Shown piece after piece: positions 37,990-48,437 of a stretch of 64,000 nucleotides of DNA; the stretch's first letter is position 1, and every line of letters begins with the position of its first letter. A program made the position numbers and the translations under genes. The DNA comes from Coemansia sp. RSA 487 (Eukaryota; Kickxellomycota; Kickxellomycetes; Kickxellales; Kickxellaceae). The notes under the pieces were generated by a model. The model searched no databases. It was not told the DNA's origin and saw nothing but the letters and a program-made list of their open reading frames with translations. Location of the stretch: assembly GCA_027577595.1 (NCBI GenBank), contig JANBRJ010000009.1, positions 1 to 64,000 on the forward strand, written 5' to 3'.

Positions 37990-40601
37990 ATGGTCCCTAT
38001 TTCAATGGTCCCGACCGGTTTTGAGAGCCGTCGTGCAGCAACCGAGTACATTGAGAACGAGCTGAAAAAGCGTATCATGTTTTTGGATGGTAAGTCTATC
38101 GATTTAAAGTGGGGTAGTATTGCGTGTTGCCATTCTAGCTGTAACAACGATAGAAAAACTTATATCACGGATCCGTCTTTATATTTATAACGACAATAGG
38201 TGCTATGGGCACACAGATCCAAGACCTGCGTCTTTCCGAGGAGGACTTTCGCGGCGATAGATTTACGGAGCACACACACGATCTTAAGGGGAACAACGAT
38301 CTGCTAGTGCTGACGCAGCCAAAGGCAATCTACCAGATCCACCGCAACTACCTTCTTGCGGGTGCCGACTTTATCGAGACCAACACGTTTTCGGGGACCA
38401 CAATTGCGCAGGCCGACTACGGAATGGAGTCTGTCGTGTACGAACTGAATAAGGTTGCAACAGAGATTGCCCGCGAGGCGTGCGCGGACATGCTGAAGGA
38501 GACACCCGACAGACCGCGCTTTGTGTGCGGCGCCATCGGCCCCACGAACCGCACGTGCTCGATCTCTCCGTCGGTGGAGAACCCAAGCTTCCGCAACGTC
38601 ACCTTCGACGAGCTTGTTACGGCCTACACAGAGCAGATTCGCGGTTTGCTGGACGGCGGCGCAGATGTGATTTTGGTCGAGACCATCTTTGATACTCTCA
38701 ATGCAAAGGCAGCCTTGTTTGCCATCGACACGCTATTCGACGATGGCGTGTATGAGCGCGTTCCGGTGTTTGTTTCCGGCACTATCGTCGACCAGTCTGG
38801 GCGCACGCTCTCTGGCCAGACGGGGGAGGCCTTTATCACCAGCGTCTCTCATGCAGAGCCCCTAGCCATCGGCCTGAACTGTGCGCTGGGCGCCAACCAG
38901 ATGCGTCCGTTTGTCCAGAGCATCTCCAGCTTCACCGCAAAGCATGTAATCTGCTATCCCAACGCTGGTCTTCCAAACACGTTTGGCGAGTACGATGAGT
39001 CGCCCGAGACGATGGCAGCCAACGTCAGCGTTTTTGCCCGTGAAGGACTGGTCAATATCCTTGGTGGCTGCTGTGGCACAACGCCCAAGCACATCAACGC
39101 AATCTATGAAGCGTGCAAGGACTTCAAGCCTCGTGTGGCTGGCCCCGACATCCGCAACGAGAAGATGATTCTCAGCGGGCTTGAGCCTCTCATGTACGAC
39201 GGGACCAGCAACTTTTTGAACATTGGCGAGCGCTGCAATGTTGCTGGGTCGCGCAAGTTTGCACGTCACATAATCAACGACGAGTACGAGGAGGCGCTTG
39301 CAATCGCACGCGCTCAGGTCGAGAACGGCGGCCAAGTCATTGACATCAACATGGACGAAGGCATGCTTGACGGCATTGCGGCTATGACAAAGTTCCTGAA
39401 TCTCATTTCAACCGAGCCTGATGTGGCCAAGGTGCCGCTTATGGTCGACTCTTCCAACTTTGCCGTTGTCGAGGCGGGTCTCAAGTGCGCGCAAGGAAAG
39501 TGCATTGTCAACAGCATCAGCTTGAAGGAAGGCGAGGCGGACTTTTTGCGAAAGGCACGGCTCATCAAGCGCTATGGTGCTGCTGTGGTGGTCATGGCGT
39601 TCGATGAGATTGGCCAGGCTGCCGAGCGCGAGTACAAGTTCAGGGTTTGCGAGCGCTCCTACCGCCTGCTTGTCGACAAGGTCGGGTTTAACCCCAACGA
39701 CATCATCTTTGATCCCAACATCCTGACGATCTGCACGGGTATGGAGGAGCACAACAACTACGGTGTCGAGTTCATCGAGGCTACTGCTGATATCAAGAGC
39801 AAGCTGCCCGGCGCAAAGATCTCTGGCGGCGTGTCCAACCTCTCCTTTTCGTTCCGTGGCAAGGAGACCATCCGCCAGGCCATGCACTCGGTGTTTCTGT
39901 ACCACGCAATCAAGGCCGGCATGGACATGGGCATCGTCAACCCTGGATTCCTGACAATCTACGATGAGATCCCCAAGGATCTCTTGGAAATATGCGAGAA
40001 TGCGCTGTGGAACCGCGACCCCGAGTCTACGGAAAAGCTCCTCGAGTACGCGCAAACGCATGGCAAGGATTCGGTGGCCAAGGGCGAAGAGGAGGAGTGG
40101 CGCTCGCATTCCGTCACCGAGCGTCTGAAGCATGCACTGGTCAAGGGGATCACAAAGTACGTTGTTGAAGACACCGAGGAGGCTCGCCTGGACAAGGAGA
40201 AGTACCCCCGCCCGCTCAACGTTATCGAGGGTCCGCTGATGGACGGCATGAGCGTTGTTGGCGACTTGTTTGGCGCAGGAAAGATGTTTTTGCCGCAGGT
40301 CATCAAGTCGGCCCGCGTGATGAAAAAGGCTGTTGCTCACCTCATTCCGTTCATGGACCAGGAGCGTCTTGAGAACCTCGAAAAGCTGGGCCACTCCGAG
40401 GAGGCCGACGATTCAGATATTTACAACGGCACTGTTGTTATTGCCACTGTCAAGGGCGATGTGCACGATATTGGCAAGAACATTGTCGGTGTTGTGCTTG
40501 GATGCAACAACTACAAGGTCGTGGACCTCGGTGTTATGACTCCTTGCGAAAAGATCATTGAGGCTGCTATCCGCGAAAAGGCTGATATTGTTGGGCTGTC
40601 T

Positions 40602-40636
<35 letters not shown>

Positions 40637-41903
40637 TGTCGCCAAAGAGATGGAGCGCGCCGGCCTCAAGACGCCTCTTCTCATTGGCGGTGCCACGACG
40701 TCCAAGACGCACACTGCAGTGAAAATTGCCCCTCGGTACGCGCAGCCCGTCGTCCACTGCCTTGATGCCTCGCGCTCGGTGGTTGTCGTCTCAAATCTGC
40801 TTGACAAGGGGCTGCGAGCCGATTTTATTGAGGAGGTTGATGAGGAATATGACGAGATCAGAGAGGACCATTACGACTCCCTCAAAGACCGCCGCTACCT
40901 GAGTCTGGAGGATGCGCGTAGCAAGAGCCACAAGATCGAGTGGAATCTTCCGGAGAATCTGCCACCAAAGCCAAACATGGTTGGCCACAAGGTCTACGAG
41001 GACATTGATCTCAACGATGTCTTGCCGTATATCGACTGGAATCCGTTCTTCCAGGTCTGGCAGCTCCGCGGAAAGTACCCCAACCGCGGCTACCCCAAGC
41101 TCTTTAACGATGCGACGGTTGGCGAAGAGGCTCGCCGTATCTTTGACGAAGCTCAGGTCATGCTACACGACCTGATCAAGAAGCGTCACATCCGTGCCTC
41201 CGCTATTGTCAGCATCCTACCAGCCAACGCCAAGGGTGACGATATTGTCGTTTACAGGGACGAGTCGCGCACCGAGGTCGCTGGAGTGTACCACGGGCTT
41301 AGACAGCAGGCAGAAAAGGAGAAGGAAAGCAACGACGCTTACATGTGTCTGTCGGACTTTATTGCCCCCGAATCCACCGGCATCCCCGATTATATTGGCA
41401 GCATAGCGGCGTCTGCTGGCTTTGGCGTAGACGAACTTGCGCGCAAGTACGAGGCCGACAACGACGACTATTCCGCCATCATGGTCAAGGCGCTTGCCGA
41501 CCGCTTTGCTGAGGCTCTAACTGAGAAGCTCCATCAAGACATGCGTCGTGAGCTGTGGGGCTTTGCGCCCGACGAGTCCTTGGAGACGCAGGACCTGCTG
41601 AGCATCAAGTACCAGGGCATTCGTCCGGCACCGGGATACCCGAGCCAGCCCGATCACACGGAAAAGGCAACCATGTGGGAGATTGGCAACATCCACGATG
41701 CCACCGGAATCGAGCTCACCGAGAGTTTGATGATGCACCCAGGTGCGTCGGTCTGCGCGCTTGTCTTTGCACACCCGAAATCGTCATATTTTGCGGTCGG
41801 CAAGATCACCAAGGGACAGATCGAGGACTATGCCAGCCGCAAGAACACTACGGTTGATGATGTTGAGACGTGGCTGCGTCCTATTCTTTCCTACGATGTC
41901 TAA
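37990..41903 (+). CDS. metH: Cobalamin-dependent methionine synthase (MetH)
   Basis: Exons 37990-38089 and 38200-41903 join in phase 1 (GATG/GTAAGT...AATAG/GTGCT) to 1267 residues; E. coli MetH has 1227. All four modules are present. The homocysteine domain has the zinc cysteines (LNCALG, Cys261; GGCCGTTP, Cys324-325). The methyltetrahydrofolate domain follows ([30 protein letters not shown]). The B12 modules hold a helical cap ([14 protein letters not shown]) and DxHDxxG ([11 protein letters not shown]) with the cobalt-ligand His789. The C-terminal activation domain binds S-adenosylmethionine ([12 protein letters not shown]). It makes methionine from homocysteine and 5-methyltetrahydrofolate in the cytosol. 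Dikarya use B12-independent Met6 instead, while B12-dependent enzymes are reported from early-diverging fungi. GC-rich, host-like codons and an intron argue against contamination. Confidence 0.97.
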
Positions 41904-42034
41904 GAACGGCTAGTTTGCCTTTTTAATTTCACCAACCTTCCTAGCAATGCAGCTATAATAACAGTAGCAAAAAGTGTATTTGTAAAGATAAGACTAAATT
42001 TTAAACATATTTTGGCCGCGAAAAAAGCAATGCC

Positions 42035-42478
42035 TTAAAGAACAACCTTGATGCCGACGGATTTGGCCGTTGCAATAATGCTCTTGCATATGTTCTGGAG
42101 TTCGATATGGCTCATTACCGGATCTTTGGCCTTGATCTGGCCGATCGCATAGATGTGCTTCAGCGAAACAGTGCCGATCGTCTCTTTCCCGGGTTGCGCC
42201 GCACCCCTTGTGACGCCAGCTGCTCGCTTCAACAGCCACGATGTCGGCGGCGACTTTACCGAAAACGTGAACGTCCGGTCAGGGTTGATGTGGATAGCCA
42301 CGGGTGTCGGCGTCTCAAGAATCAAGTCCTTTGTCCTGTCGTTAAACTGTTTGCAAAAGTCCATCGATTTGACGCCTCGCTGACCAAGAGCTGGACCGAC
42401 CGGAGGTGAGGGCGTTGCCTTGCCTGCTGGTACCATGAGCTTCAAAATACTTGCTACACCGCCGCCCTTTTTCGACAT
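42035..42478 (-). CDS. MRPL19: Mitochondrial large-subunit ribosomal protein uL11m
   Basis: A 147-residue protein. The bacterial-type uL11 opening is intact (ILKLMVPAGKATPSPPVGPALGQRGV, then MDFCKQFNDRT), as is the C-terminal rRNA-binding domain (SLKHIYAIGQIKAKDP and the terminal ATAKSVGIKV). The single-domain bacterial style and P-P-V-G-P-A-L-G-Q motif mark the organellar form, not the cytosolic eukaryotic one. It forms the stalk base at the GTPase centre of the mitoribosome. No classic presequence is obvious, as in some yeast MRPs. It is tail to tail with metH, 131 bases apart. Confidence 0.94.
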   Translation of the reverse strand: MSKKGGGVASILKLMVPAGKATPSPPVGPALGQRGVKSMDFCKQFNDRTKDLILETPTPVAIHINPDRTFTFSVKSPPTSWLLKRAAGVTRGAAQPGKETIGTVSLKHIYAIGQIKAKDPVMSHIELQNICKSIIATAKSVGIKVVL

Positions 42479-42839
42479 TTCTCTACGTACAAATATAAAG
42501 TAGAACTAGAAAATAATAGGTGATAAAAAAAAAAGTAAAATTGAAAAAAAAGTTGGTGAATCGAGAAAGGAAAGAAACACATTCGATATTTTCTTGAGCT
42601 GATGGAAAAGTTGCTGAACCAATCAGTTCGTTCGCCCTCATTGGCTTTCTTAAAGCCAAAATGCACGTGATTCGAAGAAGTTAAAAAGCACTGACACGCT
42701 TTGCACAATTCATTCATTTCTTGCCTTTCGGCTACTCGTCATTATTTTATAATTTCCAATATTGTTGTGACGAACAGTTTGTACATTTGACAAAATCAGC
42801 CTCATTTTCTTTTTTTGCTACACTACAGACACGGGAAAG
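42479..42839. promoter_or_regulatory. Divergent promoter of uL11m and VPS45
   Basis: 361 bases between divergent starts, with A and T runs near 42525-42550 and 42810. No specific element is recognised. Confidence 0.35.
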
Positions 42840-44555
42840 ATGACGATGGACGCAGTAAAGGCAATTCAATATTACATAAACCGTGTATTGTCGGACACCA
42901 GCGGAATGAAAGTACTTTTGCTGGACAAAGAGACGACACCCATGATATCGCTGGTAGCAACACAATCCTATCTTTTATCAAAAGAGACGTTCCTGGTGGA
43001 CAAGGTTGAGAATGGACAGCGAGACACGATGCGCCATCTCAAATGCATTTGCTTTGTGCGGCCAACTGAAGCATCTGTTCGCGCATTGGTCGACGAGCTG
43101 CGTAGCCCCAAATACGGAGACTATTACATATATGTGTCAAATATCCTGAAAAAGAGTATGATTGAACTTCTTGCCGAGAACGACGAGAACGAGGTGGTGC
43201 GGGAGGTACAAGAGTTTTATGCCGATTACTACGCCGCAACCCCGTGTTTGTTCCACGTGGGCCTAACGCCAGCCATGCACCCGCTGTTTGCCGAGGGACA
43301 CTCGTGGAATCCAGGCGCCCTTTCAAGAACCATTCAAGGGTTGAGCTCGCTGCTTTTGTCCATGAAGAAAAGACCCAACATTCGTTACGAGCGAAACAGC
43401 GCAATGGCCCAGAAGCTGGGACAGGAGCTGCAGTATCTTATGGACCACGAATCCAACTTGTTTGGGTCGAATTCACGTGACAACCAGACACAGCTACTTA
43501 TTCTTGACCGTAAGAATGACCCGGTAACGCCTCTGTTGACTCAGTGGACATACCACGCTATGATCCATGAACTTATTGGAATCAACAATGGACGCATCGA
43601 TCTTTCATATGTTCCAGATATCCGGCCAGAGGTTAAAGAAGTCATGCTCTCGCAGGACCAAGATACATTTTTCAAACAGTCCCAGTATCTCAATTTTGGC
43701 GATCTAGGCGTGTCAGTCAGAGAATATGTGGACACATACCAGTCAAAAACCGAGTCGCATCACCAGATTCAGTCGATATCGGACATGAAGCGGTTTGTTG
43801 AGGCGTATCCAGAGTTTCGTAAGCTGTCGGGAAACGTCACAAAGCATGTTACGCTAATTGGCGAGCTGTCTCGTATTGTTGCCAATCGGCAGCTGCTTTC
43901 GGTGTCAGAGCTCGAGCAGAGCTTGGCATGCAACGAGCAGCACAATAGCGACCTAAAGTCGCTAAGGGCACTGATTCCCAACCCAAAGATTGCGCCAGAG
44001 AACAAATTAAGATGCGTAATACTCTATGCGCTTCGTTACGAACGGGCTCAGAGCAATTCCATTGCAGAGCTAAAGCAACTGCTAATAACAAACGGCGTGG
44101 ATGCAGATCAGGTCTCAGCGATTGATGTCATAATTCGCTATAGCGGCACCAGCGAGAGACAGACAGATCTTTTCCAAAACGAAAATCTATTTTCGCGAGG
44201 GAAGAATATATTCAAAGGCTTACAAGGAATTGAGAACGTTTACACTCAGCACAACCCAGCATTGGCGGAAATGCTGGAACAGACGATTCGCGGAAGACAA
44301 GGGCTGCATTGGCAAGAGCGGCTTCCCAACCTCGATCCAAAGGCTCGTCCCCCGCTAATCGGTAACGAGAACGGTCTGTTCAACCAGGATATAATCGTAT
44401 TTGTTGTTGGAGGTGTTACGTTGGAAGAGGAGATGGCTGTTGCCAAGCTGAACGCAAAATTTAGCACACAGAATGTGCGAATCTTGCTGGGCAGCACATC
44501 GGTTCACAGCAGCACATCGTTTTTAAGCGAACTCTCAACTACGTTCTTTCCTTGA
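42840..44555 (+). CDS. VPS45: Sec1/Munc18 family protein VPS45
   Basis: A 571-residue single-exon SM protein, equal in length to yeast Vps45 (577). Hallmarks in order: the VKAIQYYINRVL opening, MKVLLLDKETTPMISLVATQS, then LLSKETFLVDK (Vps45-specific), FHVGLTPAMHPLFAEG, the central LILDRKNDPVTPLLTQWTYHAMIHELIGI, and the closing IVFVVGGVTLEEEMAVAKLN...LLGSTSVHSSTSFL. It chaperones the Tlg2/syntaxin-16 SNARE complex for Golgi/endosome traffic. No missing block is seen. Its stop lies 98 bases from the tail of the second F-box-like gene. Confidence 0.96.
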   Translation: MTMDAVKAIQYYINRVLSDTSGMKVLLLDKETTPMISLVATQSYLLSKETFLVDKVENGQRDTMRHLKCICFVRPTEASVRALVDELRSPKYGDYYIYVSNILKKSMIELLAENDENEVVREVQEFYADYYAATPCLFHVGLTPAMHPLFAEGHSWNPGALSRTIQGLSSLLLSMKKRPNIRYERNSAMAQKLGQELQYLMDHESNLFGSNSRDNQTQLLILDRKNDPVTPLLTQWTYHAMIHELIGINNGRIDLSYVPDIRPEVKEVMLSQDQDTFFKQSQYLNFGDLGVSVREYVDTYQSKTESHHQIQSISDMKRFVEAYPEFRKLSGNVTKHVTLIGELSRIVANRQLLSVSELEQSLACNEQHNSDLKSLRALIPNPKIAPENKLRCVILYALRYERAQSNSIAELKQLLITNGVDADQVSAIDVIIRYSGTSERQTDLFQNENLFSRGKNIFKGLQGIENVYTQHNPALAEMLEQTIRGRQGLHWQERLPNLDPKARPPLIGNENGLFNQDIIVFVVGGVTLEEEMAVAKLNAKFSTQNVRILLGSTSVHSSTSFLSELSTTFFP

Positions 44556-44653
44556 TAATGTACCTTCTTTGCCTTTCGTATAATGCAAACACACTGAACT
44601 AAAATAGGGAAACGTAGTTATTTTAACCTTGGCTGATTGTTTCACAAATTTAT

Positions 44654-46225
44654 CTAATTTAATAGCACTTGGCTGTCTGGAAACAACTTTTCCAAATACA
44701 TGTTCAACTTATCCATTTCATTCTTTTTGCAGCCAGGAATGTCGCCAACTGAAATATGTTTCAGGCTAAGGCTTATAGGCTTCACAATCGATTCCTCGTC
44801 TTGTATTTCTGAAATCAATTTGCCATATACTTTTAATTTCAATATGTGGATATGAATCTTCTCTAAGTTTGGCATCCTAGAAATTAAAGCTTTCAAGTTG
44901 TTGACATGGACTGGGCAAACCATTTCTATGTCCTGAAGATATCTCCAGTCCACTTGCACAATATTAAGAGGTATGCCATCAAACCCAACTCTTGCTTTAG
45001 TGTACTCTGCTAAATTGTGGATTTCAAGAACATCATTCATGTGTGCATACTTGCCAACAGTTTGGTATTCCTCTTGGCTACTCTTTGCATATCTAGCAAA
45101 TAACTCTCTGGCTTTATCTAGATTGAACCCAGTAAAGTTAAGAAGTGCCCATTCCGTTTCCAACTCAACATCTCTTATAGTTGTTGATCCATGAATCGAT
45201 GACAGAAATGAGAGTGTAAATGGGCAGAGTCGAATATGTATAGTTTCAAGTTTTGGTGCAATCACCTTGTAGTTGAATTTGCTTGCAGAATATTCCCAAT
45301 TGTTGGTTACCTCATTAACCATGTCATAAGTAACTTCAACTTTTAGTTGAAGCCATTTCAAATTAGCAAAGTTCAAACATCTTGGACTGTCATTGCTTTC
45401 AAAGGAGCTCCAATCAAATTCACTGCTTATAAAACTTAAATCCAAGTATATCAGATTTTCTGCACATATCTGAGGCATATAGTCCATAATACAATAATAT
45501 CCATTTACCTCAACAAGCCTTAGATTATTTGAAAAGCTAGGCACATCTTCAAGCGCTAATTGTGGATAATTGAATCCTGTCAGTTGGTGTGCATAGCCTT
45601 TGATCAATGATTTGGCAAATCCCATCATTACAGGTGGTGCACTAGTAAAGTTAATCCATTCAATAAACTTCGCTGACGGAATAAGCTGAGACAGCTCTTC
45701 ACCTATCAAGCTTGCTTCTGCAATACTAGTAGGTTTGTCAGTCCATGCATCACCTCTGAAACGTAGGTCACAAATTGGCTCTACCCTTCTCACATTCTTT
45801 AGTAAACCGGCATGGCAGCGTATCTTTTCTATTACCCCTTGGAGGCTGTGGACTGGGTCACAGGATGTTTTGACAAAGATTTGGACAGTTTTGGGCCAAT
45901 ATTTTCCATCTTTCTTCTCGATTATATCCAGGTTAGTCTTGACTATATATGTTTCCACTTCAGAAGCCATGTCTTCATAATCAGCATAACTTGGAATTGA
46001 GCTACCATGTCTATTATTGAACTTTATATGGATGCACCCAACAAATGATGTCATGTGCACATTTGGAAGTGCTAGTTCTCTCCATACCCTGCAAACGGAC
46101 AGAAGCGCAAGCTTGGTTCTCCATGTTTTTAGCTTATAGGCTTTGGAGGATAGACAGTCAGGATCATCGCAAGCCCAATATAAAACCCTTGCAAGAACCA
46201 CATCGGTAAGCTCGTTAATATGCAT
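44654..46225 (-). CDS. F-box-like protein, copy 2
   Basis: A 523-residue single-exon paralogue of the gene at 253-1881. They are collinear throughout and identical in long stretches (LKTWRTKLALLSVCRVWREL). The N-terminal F-box-like motif is intact (MHINELTDVVLARVLYWA). It lacks copy 1's acidic serine repeat and has its own short insert (YDMVNEVTNNWEYS). Synonymous and conservative differences suggest both copies stayed under selection. It sits between conserved housekeeping genes (VPS45, PHO84) with a solo LTR 103 bases upstream of its ATG. Ubiquitin-ligase adaptor role is inferred; targets unknown. Confidence 0.7.
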   Translation of the reverse strand: MHINELTDVVLARVLYWACDDPDCLSSKAYKLKTWRTKLALLSVCRVWRELALPNVHMTSFVGCIHIKFNNRHGSSIPSYADYEDMASEVETYIVKTNLDIIEKKDGKYWPKTVQIFVKTSCDPVHSLQGVIEKIRCHAGLLKNVRRVEPICDLRFRGDAWTDKPTSIAEASLIGEELSQLIPSAKFIEWINFTSAPPVMMGFAKSLIKGYAHQLTGFNYPQLALEDVPSFSNNLRLVEVNGYYCIMDYMPQICAENLIYLDLSFISSEFDWSSFESNDSPRCLNFANLKWLQLKVEVTYDMVNEVTNNWEYSASKFNYKVIAPKLETIHIRLCPFTLSFLSSIHGSTTIRDVELETEWALLNFTGFNLDKARELFARYAKSSQEEYQTVGKYAHMNDVLEIHNLAEYTKARVGFDGIPLNIVQVDWRYLQDIEMVCPVHVNNLKALISRMPNLEKIHIHILKLKVYGKLISEIQDEESIVKPISLSLKHISVGDIPGCKKNEMDKLNMYLEKLFPDSQVLLN

Positions 46226-46328
46226 TGCTGAAATACCAAGAGAGTTAAAGAAATAAAATAATTCAAAAGTAGAGAAAAGAGAAACAAAACTGTATAAGCA
46301 TAGAATTCTATTCCTTTAAAACATGGTG

Positions 46329-46592
46329 TGTCACGCTAGTGTGTTGTCATATGCAGGGCTGACTTCCATACAGATGGGTTGGGGCAACCACTAGTTGTGG
46401 ACATTGCAATAGTGCACTATATGTAACGGAGAGCCGTTACATATAAAGGGCAGCATTTCCTTGGACATTGTCTTTGAGGAAATGGCATGGATTTATTTTT
46501 ATTTCATTGATTTTTATGGAAGGGAAATAAAGATAAAACATCATCTAAATACTCCTTGTTATCCATCCCAGATCCATGCTCGATTCGTCACA
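46329..46592 (+). mobile_element. Solo LTR with target-site duplication (fossil)
   Basis: A 264-base sequence with TG...CA ends (TGTCACGC...TCGTCACA). It is bracketed by a perfect 5-base duplication TGGTG at 46324-46328 and 46593-46597. Removing it restores a sequence collinear with the duplicated F-box flank. It holds a 10-base inverted repeat (TATATGTAAC/GTTACATATA, 46420-46447) and a TATATAAA-like block. This is the form left by recombination between the two LTRs of an LTR retrotransposon. It looks whole and is young enough to keep its duplication. Ty1/copia versus Ty3/gypsy cannot be decided. Relatives lie at 1-74 and 2257-2499. Confidence 0.82.
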
Positions 46593-46715
46593 TGGTGCAA
46601 GGCATTACTTCGGCCATATTACAAAGAACGCTTGTATAAAGGGGTTTTGTACTAATGCTAAGCAGATAGTCTTGATGTGTTTCTTCGTTGTTTCTGACTT
46701 GCAGTCTCGCTGGTG
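46593..46715 (-). repeat. Duplicated 5' flank of F-box copy 2
   Basis: Homologous to 2130-2256 upstream of F-box copy 1, ending at GCAGTCTCGCTGGT. The solo LTR separates it from the gene. Confidence 0.65.
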
Positions 46716-46796
46716 TGGATGCTGCTTAGCGCAGGTAAACCCACAGGATGCCACAATTATACAATTTATTCATAAAATTGAAAGCAGATTAGCGAA

Positions 46797-48437
46797 CTAC
46801 TCGTGTATTTGTTCTTCCTCGTCGTTCAGCTCCTCCAGGGACTTTCCGCGGGTCTCAGGAACCCACCAGGTAACAAGTAGGCCAAGGAGCATGAACAGGG
46901 CAAAAATTTCAATCAAATGAGGGATGAATGCGTTCTTACCGCCCTTATCTTTAAGGTGGAAGAAACCAAGAGCCGAGACAACAGCACCAACCTTTCCGCT
47001 AGCAGCGCTGATGCCATGGCAAGTGGAGCGGAAGCGAGTTGGGAATGCTTCGGCAGGGATGATAAAGGTGGTTGCGTTGGGACCAAAGTTCTGGAAGAAC
47101 TGGGCCAATGTAAAGAGCACGATAAAACCAGCGACTGACTTGTCGAGGATCTTGTGGTAGCCAAAGCCGAGGATGCAGAAGAGAACGAGAAGGAAGGCGA
47201 AGCCGATAAACTGGATGGTGCGGCGGCCCAGGCGGTCGATAGTGAAGACAGTCACCCAGTATCCAGGGATCGTGCCCAAGAGGTTGAGAATGATGTTGCC
47301 GGATGCGTTCTTCATCAGTTGGTTGTAAGGCGAGCCGCTACCGGCAAAGCCAATGGCGCTGAGGATGATCGAGGAGTTGAGGTTGATACCGTAGAACGCA
47401 ACGTCCAGAGCAAACCAGCTGATGGATGTGCCGAGAAGAACCTTGAGGTGCCTCCACTGCTTGAAGTGGTGATAGAACTCGGTCCACGTGGGCTTGGTGT
47501 CCTTGGGAGGCTGCTGGGTGCCCTGGTACAGAGAAACGTCAGTCCCATCGACCTTCTTGTTTCCTACTGTGGCCTTCACATCTTGAGCGGCGCGGTAAAC
47601 GTCTTTTTCAACATCCAGGGTGTACCTCGGAGTTTCGGGAATGGTCATGCGGAAGTACAGCGCAATGAGGCCAGGGACAGCGCCGAGACCCATGATGATG
47701 CGCCAGACATAGTCGAGCACCAGTTGATCGTTGTCGATGCCAGACTTAAAGCAGGCCAACACGACAATCGCAACAATGGCAGCGGCAACAATTCCAAAAC
47801 CCTGCATGGCAAAGACGGCGGCAACCATAGCGCCGCGTCTCTTGGTGGTGGCAAACTCAGAGGTGATAATTGCACTGACGGGGTAGTCGCCACCAATGCC
47901 AATACCGAGCACAAGGCGCCAGATGAAAAGGATCCAGTAGACCGACAGGCCACGAACAGTGCCTCCAGCAAACGCGCCGCCAATGGTGCAGACGATGATG
48001 ATGATTAGCTCAACTCCATAGATGCGCTTGCGGCCAAGACGGTCGGACAGATAGCCAAACAAAAGCTGGCCGACGATGCAGCCCAGCTGGGTGGAGCCCT
48101 TGATCCACACGTCGATGTTGGTCGGCGTAGTGTTCTTGGCGCTGCCCTCCGCATCCGCATAGTATACGTATCCCATGATAAGCGAGCACAGATTGATGGC
48201 GAAAATGTCGTAGCTGTCAGTGAAGAATCCGACGCCGGCCACCATGCATGCCTTGACGTGGAACCAGCCGAATTTTGCGTTGTCAATGTCGGCAAGCGCC
48301 TGGTGACGGATGGCATGGGCGTCGTCGCTGGCCATCTGGTGTGCATATGCCTTGCTATGGTTCTCGTCGGTGCTGACAATGTATTCGGCTGGGTGGGCGG
48401 CCAATCGCTGGTCAGTCAATGAGTGATCAGACGACAT
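46797..48437 (-). CDS. PHO84: High-affinity phosphate transporter, PHO84 type (MFS)
   Basis: A 546-residue major facilitator with twelve predicted membrane segments and a long central loop. Family marks: KACMVAGVGFFTDSYDIFAINL in helix 1, GQLLFGYLSDRLGRKRIYG, RLVLGIGIGGDYPVSAIITSEFA, FAMQGFGIV, and the PxTW-like loop before LLGTSISWFALDVAFYGINLNSS. The end shows PAEAFPTRFRSTCHGISAASGKVGA and PETRGKSLEEL. The transport-site aspartate (FTDSYD) is present. PHO84 carriers import H2PO4- with protons across the plasma membrane. It is usually induced by phosphate starvation through bHLH Pho4; no convincing Pho4 site was found close upstream. Function is well supported. Confidence 0.95.
   Translation of the reverse strand: MSSDHSLTDQRLAAHPAEYIVSTDENHSKAYAHQMASDDAHAIRHQALADIDNAKFGWFHVKACMVAGVGFFTDSYDIFAINLCSLIMGYVYYADAEGSAKNTTPTNIDVWIKGSTQLGCIVGQLLFGYLSDRLGRKRIYGVELIIIIVCTIGGAFAGGTVRGLSVYWILFIWRLVLGIGIGGDYPVSAIITSEFATTKRRGAMVAAVFAMQGFGIVAAAIVAIVVLACFKSGIDNDQLVLDYVWRIIMGLGAVPGLIALYFRMTIPETPRYTLDVEKDVYRAAQDVKATVGNKKVDGTDVSLYQGTQQPPKDTKPTWTEFYHHFKQWRHLKVLLGTSISWFALDVAFYGINLNSSIILSAIGFAGSGSPYNQLMKNASGNIILNLLGTIPGYWVTVFTIDRLGRRTIQFIGFAFLLVLFCILGFGYHKILDKSVAGFIVLFTLAQFFQNFGPNATTFIIPAEAFPTRFRSTCHGISAASGKVGAVVSALGFFHLKDKGGKNAFIPHLIEIFALFMLLGLLVTWWVPETRGKSLEELNDEEEQIHE

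Larger units (their letters stand above)
46226..46796. other. Gap between F-box copy 2 and PHO84, largely LTR and duplicated flank
   Basis: The F-box promoter and PHO84 3' end share this gap with a solo LTR (46329-46592). It also holds a duplicated block related to 2130-2256 (46593-46715). No further gene is seen. Confidence 0.55.

Noticed and set aside
39408-40394. 328-residue minus-strand frame inside metH
   Set aside because: Antisense shadow of a strongly conserved gene; composition is leucine/histidine-rich noise.
47154-48008. 284-residue plus-strand frame within PHO84
   Set aside because: Antisense shadow; charged low-complexity residues without homology.
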